Positions 5,324 to 7,319 of a stretch of 7,319 nucleotides of DNA are shown here, piece by piece. The notes below the pieces were generated by a model. The model saw nothing but the letters and a program-made list of their open reading frames with translations. It was not told the DNA's origin and searched no databases. Numbering within the stretch: the stretch's first letter is position 1; each line of letters opens with the position of its first letter. The stretch is from Chloroflexota bacterium. Its GTDB lineage: Bacteria; Chloroflexota; Anaerolineae; Anaerolineales; Villigracilaceae. Both the position numbers and the translations under genes were made by a program. Where the stretch lies: assembly GCA_016875755.1 (NCBI GenBank), contig VGOX01000102.1, forward strand, positions 1-7,319, read 5' to 3'.

Positions 5324-6388
5324 TTAATACGGTCCTATCGTCTCCCAGATCTTTTTGTTCTCATCAATAAAATCATCGCAGCGTTGGCACGGCTTGAGCG
5401 CAGGCGGATGCATGTTCAAGCGGATTTTTCGATATGCCGCGCCATCCCAAATTTCTTTGAACGAGTTGTGAATGATATTGCCAAGCGGGGGAATTTTTTC
5501 GCGCGTCATGCAGCACACATACACATTTCCATTGAAATCCATGAGACTGTGCGTCCACGGCGCATAGCAGGGATGTTTTTCATAGAAGCCAAATGCGTAC
5601 CTGCCTGCGCGTCCCAAACGAACCTCGGACTCGTCCCTGCCAAATGGGAATGCGTCTTCGTCTGAAACGATCAGCCCCAATTCGAGCGCACGTTCAGCGA
5701 TGCGCGGCGCAATTTCGTTGTTAAATTTTTCGATGTCCTTCTTCCGCATGGACAAAATTTCTCCGCAATGGTCATCCACAGGGATCAAGTTGATCCCGTC
5801 TGCGCCGAGTTCGTGAGCAAGGTCGGGCAGTGTTGCGAGCGTCTCGTAATTTGTGCGGCTGACCACGGTGTTGATGCGAATGGTCAATTTGCCTTTGTGT
5901 TTGTAGCGGCGGAAGAGTTCCACGGCTTTGGTGGTGGCTTTGAACGCGCCTTCCACGCCGCGAATTTTCTCGTGCATCTTGCGGATGGGCGAGTCGATGG
6001 AAAGGTTGACGCCGCGCAAACCCGCTTCCACCAATCGTTTGGCTTTTTCCTTGGTGATGAGCGTGCCGTTGGTTGTCATGGTGACTTTGATGCCGAGTGA
6101 CGAAGCCAGTTCCACAAAATCAGGGATTTGCGGACGCAGCATCGGTTCGCCGCCTGAGATGTGAATCTTCTGTGTCCCCATCTCAGCCAGTTCGGTGATG
6201 ACTTCCTTCAAGCGTTCAGGTGTCACGGGCGCTTCGCGCGTTTCGCGCCAGTGGTTGCACATTTCGCATTTCAGGTTGCAGCCGTAAATGACCTTAAACT
6301 TGACAGACAGCGGCTTGAACGGGCGCGTGTTCAGAACGGCGAGTTTGAGGTCTTCTTTTTCTTCGGTGATCGTTTTGGGGTTGTGCAT
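5324..6388 (-). CDS. Radical SAM protein with SPASM-type C-terminal domain
   Basis: This 354-residue cytoplasmic iron-sulfur enzyme uses S-adenosylmethionine to generate a radical. The cluster-binding motif is C37-NLK-C41-EM-C44; SGGEP (78-82) binds the SAM amino group and TTNGT (105-109) and NLSIDS (128-133) follow in the barrel. A C-terminal SPASM-like region holds C274, C292-C293 and C334-x2-C337, with the characteristic DFNGNVYVCC, PLGNI and FKEIW segments, so one auxiliary cluster is likely. Family members modify peptides, mature quinone cofactors or dehydrogenate substrates; no precursor peptide or partner is adjacent here, so the substrate is unknown. The ATG at 6388 lacks a clear Shine-Dalgarno but has an extended -10 about 17 bp upstream, suggesting a very short leader. 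It is 43 bp downstream of the GIY-YIG gene, same strand. Confidence 0.93.
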   Translation of the reverse strand: MHNPKTITEEKEDLKLAVLNTRPFKPLSVKFKVIYGCNLKCEMCNHWRETREAPVTPERLKEVITELAEMGTQKIHISGGEPMLRPQIPDFVELASSLGIKVTMTTNGTLITKEKAKRLVEAGLRGVNLSIDSPIRKMHEKIRGVEGAFKATTKAVELFRRYKHKGKLTIRINTVVSRTNYETLATLPDLAHELGADGINLIPVDDHCGEILSMRKKDIEKFNNEIAPRIAERALELGLIVSDEDAFPFGRDESEVRLGRAGRYAFGFYEKHPCYAPWTHSLMDFNGNVYVCCMTREKIPPLGNIIHNSFKEIWDGAAYRKIRLNMHPPALKPCQRCDDFIDENKKIWETIGPY

Positions 6389-6404
6389 AACGATAAGTAA
6401 AGTA

Positions 6405-6413
6405 ATTGTATCA
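6405..6413 (-). promoter_or_regulatory. Extended -10 promoter of the radical SAM gene
   Basis: On the minus strand the sequence TGATACAAT fits the extended -10 consensus TGnTATAAT with one mismatch. Transcription would begin near 6398, leaving a leader of only about 10 nt before the ATG at 6388; this agrees with the lack of a Shine-Dalgarno sequence. No convincing -35 is seen, as is usual for extended -10 promoters. Confidence 0.45.
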
Positions 6414-6431
6414 CCCGCAATTCCAGATTTG

Positions 6432-6926
6432 TTACTCCATGCTTTCCAGCCAAATTTTCATATCGTCTGCTTTAACAGCTCGCTCCGCTTCATGAATGAG
6501 CATGTTCAAACTCCGCCTGCGCCTGAATGGGGCATTGGGCGGCAAATAGAAATCTGGAAGCGGTGTCGGTAGAGCGTTTTGCGATATGTTGAAACACGGC
6601 GAATGTTGTTGGATCAAAAGCCGCTCCGCTGCATTTAGATCATTTTCAACCCCTGCAAACTGCCCGGAACGCGAACTTAGCATTTCAATCGTGAATCCCA
6701 TCGAGCGGGGCCAGTTACACCAAATGAAGCGCCCAACGATGGAGTGTCCTTTGAAACCGCCAAGCAGATGATCCCAAACCCGCTCAAAGGCAAGGTGTGA
6801 TTGACCGACGTAAAACACCACACTTTCATCTCGAAACAGGTACAGGTCCAATCCTTTCCACGATGCGGGGCAATGTTCAACATGCAGGAAGCGCTTCAGA
6901 GGAGTGGCAATCTGTTCACTGTTCAT
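6432..6926 (-). CDS. GIY-YIG nuclease-like domain protein
   Basis: This 164-residue protein shows the spaced landmarks of the GIY-YIG fold: LDLYLF (26-31) in place of GIY, FYVGQS (38-43) in place of YIG, then R49 and H53, and later AERLLIQQHSPCFN (100-113), in which E101 matches the metal-binding glutamate and N113 the conserved Asn. The first element is degenerate (Asp-Leu-Tyr instead of Gly-Ile-Tyr), but the Tyr, Arg and Glu needed for catalysis are present, so nuclease activity is plausible and unproven. Residues 120-140 are proline- and arginine-rich (PFRRRR), possibly nucleic-acid binding; the rest of the C-terminus is unassigned. The ATG at 6926 is 5 bp after the DUF1905 stop and has no Shine-Dalgarno (CCCCC precedes it), implying reinitiation after that gene. 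That gene is now broken, so expression may be reduced. A restriction or host-defence role cannot be shown from this window. Confidence 0.75.
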   Translation of the reverse strand: MNSEQIATPLKRFLHVEHCPASWKGLDLYLFRDESVVFYVGQSHLAFERVWDHLLGGFKGHSIVGRFIWCNWPRSMGFTIEMLSSRSGQFAGVENDLNAAERLLIQQHSPCFNISQNALPTPLPDFYLPPNAPFRRRRSLNMLIHEAERAVKADDMKIWLESME

Positions 6927-6931
6927 GGGGG

Positions 6932-7207
6932 TTATAGGCGAATTTCAAGTTCCAGGGTTACCGTATCCCCATCGTTGAGATTTTCCGCTTTTTGTGCCAG
7001 CATTTTGATGGGAACCAGATAGCGCTCGTCCTTTGGAAACAGCGATGTTTTCCACGTAGTCTTGCCAGCCGTCACATGGACGGGGATCACCCCCCAGCCA
7101 TATGTCACCAATTTTGAAACGGATTTTATATCCGCGCTTTCATTTTCAGGAACGGCGACGAAGAGATAAGGAGCAGGTCCGCGCCATTGGAAGATTTTGC
7201 TTGTAAA
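6932..7207 (-). pseudogene. DUF1905 family protein, 5' end lost at an IS junction
   Basis: An open frame of 91 residues on the minus strand carries a nearly whole DUF1905 domain: FTSKIFQWRGPAPYLFVAVP (1-20), ADIKSVS, YGWGVIPVHVTAGKTTWKTS (36-55), LFPKDERYLVPIK (56-68) and AEN--DGDTVTLELEI at the end. The frame has no ATG, GTG or TTG start at its beginning and is cut by an in-frame TAA (7208-7210) just before residue 1. In related proteins only one to three residues normally precede this point, so the gene has lost little more than its start codon. The break coincides with the apparent left end of an insertion sequence. DUF1905 has no well-established function. The stop is 5 bp from the downstream GIY-YIG gene, so the two formed an operon. 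A base deletion restoring ATG at 7215 is a less likely explanation. Confidence 0.72.
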
Positions 7208-7210
7208 TTA

Positions 7211-7319
7211 GACATTATCCGAAATAACAGAACAGCGTTATGATGAGTGAATGCTGACCTATGAAGAATTAAAAACAAAGCCGAGACAGTTTCTAACCTT
7301 TACCAGTCTAACCGTGGCA
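7211..7319 (+). mobile_element. Left end of an IS5-group insertion sequence (continues beyond window)
   Basis: A transposase N-terminus starts at 7251. The preceding 40 bp (GACATTATCCGAAATAACAG onward) look like an IS end followed by a short leader. The base triplet just outside is TTA (7208-7210), which fits the TNA target duplicated by the IS1031 subgroup of IS5. The boundary also coincides with the point where the DUF1905 gene loses its 5' end. The other terminal repeat lies outside, so the exact boundary is inferred. Confidence 0.6.
7251..7319 (+). CDS. Transposase N-terminus, IS5-group (partial at right edge)
   Basis: Twenty-three codons are open to the end of the window and begin MLTYEELKTKPRQFL, then a segment ending SLTVA. 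This matches the N-terminal helix-turn-helix region of DDE transposases in the IS5/IS1031 group, which typically begin with a Tyr-Glu-x-Leu motif, a Pro-Arg-x-Phe motif and a (G/S)-Leu-Thr motif. The catalytic DDE region is beyond the edge, so it is not known whether the gene is intact. A TATGAT (7239-7244) lies 6 bp before the ATG and could be a -10 giving a leaderless message; there is no strong Shine-Dalgarno. Confidence 0.68.
   Translation, partial: MLTYEELKTKPRQFLTFTSLTVA

Noticed and set aside
7204..7215. One-base deletion in a T run as the cause of the missing DUF1905 start
   Set aside because: Adding one T would join ATG at 7215 to the DUF1905 frame, but the nearby transposase start and IS-like end explain the break better. 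It is kept as the main alternative and can be settled by read data.

Overview
The window looks like a chromosomal segment of an environmental bacterium of moderate GC content. The style fits Chloroflexota, probably Anaerolineae: stand-alone CheY-like receivers, an LCP protein, a DUF1905 protein, a small B-box-like zinc protein and perfect GC-rich intergenic palindromes. That assignment is an inference from general resemblance, not from a marker gene. Almost every gene lies on the minus strand. No tRNA, rRNA or CRISPR array was seen.

Layout from left to right. Positions 34-78 hold a strong hairpin terminator. Positions 91-1409 hold three tandem single-domain response regulators (minus), each with its own start region; two of them share a promoter-like box. 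A 42-bp perfect palindrome at 1470-1511 works as a bidirectional terminator and separates them from a three-gene minus-strand unit. In transcription order this unit is a family-4 glycosyltransferase (3863-5002), aspartate ammonia-lyase aspA (2460-3866, GTG start overlapping the glycosyltransferase stop by 3 bases) and an LCP/LytR-type membrane enzyme (1525-2412). Divergent from the glycosyltransferase, with only 11 bp between start codons, is a 90-residue cysteine-rich zinc-binding protein (5014-5286, plus). It converges on a radical SAM/SPASM enzyme (5324-6388, minus), with a 30-bp palindromic repeat between them. Further right are a GIY-YIG-like protein (6432-6926, minus) and a DUF1905 gene (6932-7207, minus). 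The DUF1905 gene has lost its start, apparently through insertion of an IS5-group element whose transposase N-terminus runs off the right edge (7251-7319, plus).

How the genes relate. The glycosyltransferase and LCP protein suit envelope glycopolymer synthesis and attachment, with aspartase inserted between them in the transcription unit. The three receivers have no kinase in view and must be served from elsewhere. DUF1905 and the GIY-YIG gene are 5 bp apart with no Shine-Dalgarno before the second, so the IS insertion probably affects both. No clearly new multi-gene system is visible. The points most worth a second look are the IS-broken DUF1905/GIY-YIG pair, the three-receiver cluster, the glycosyltransferase-aspartase coupling, the orphan radical SAM enzyme and a heptanucleotide repeat inside the glycosyltransferase gene.
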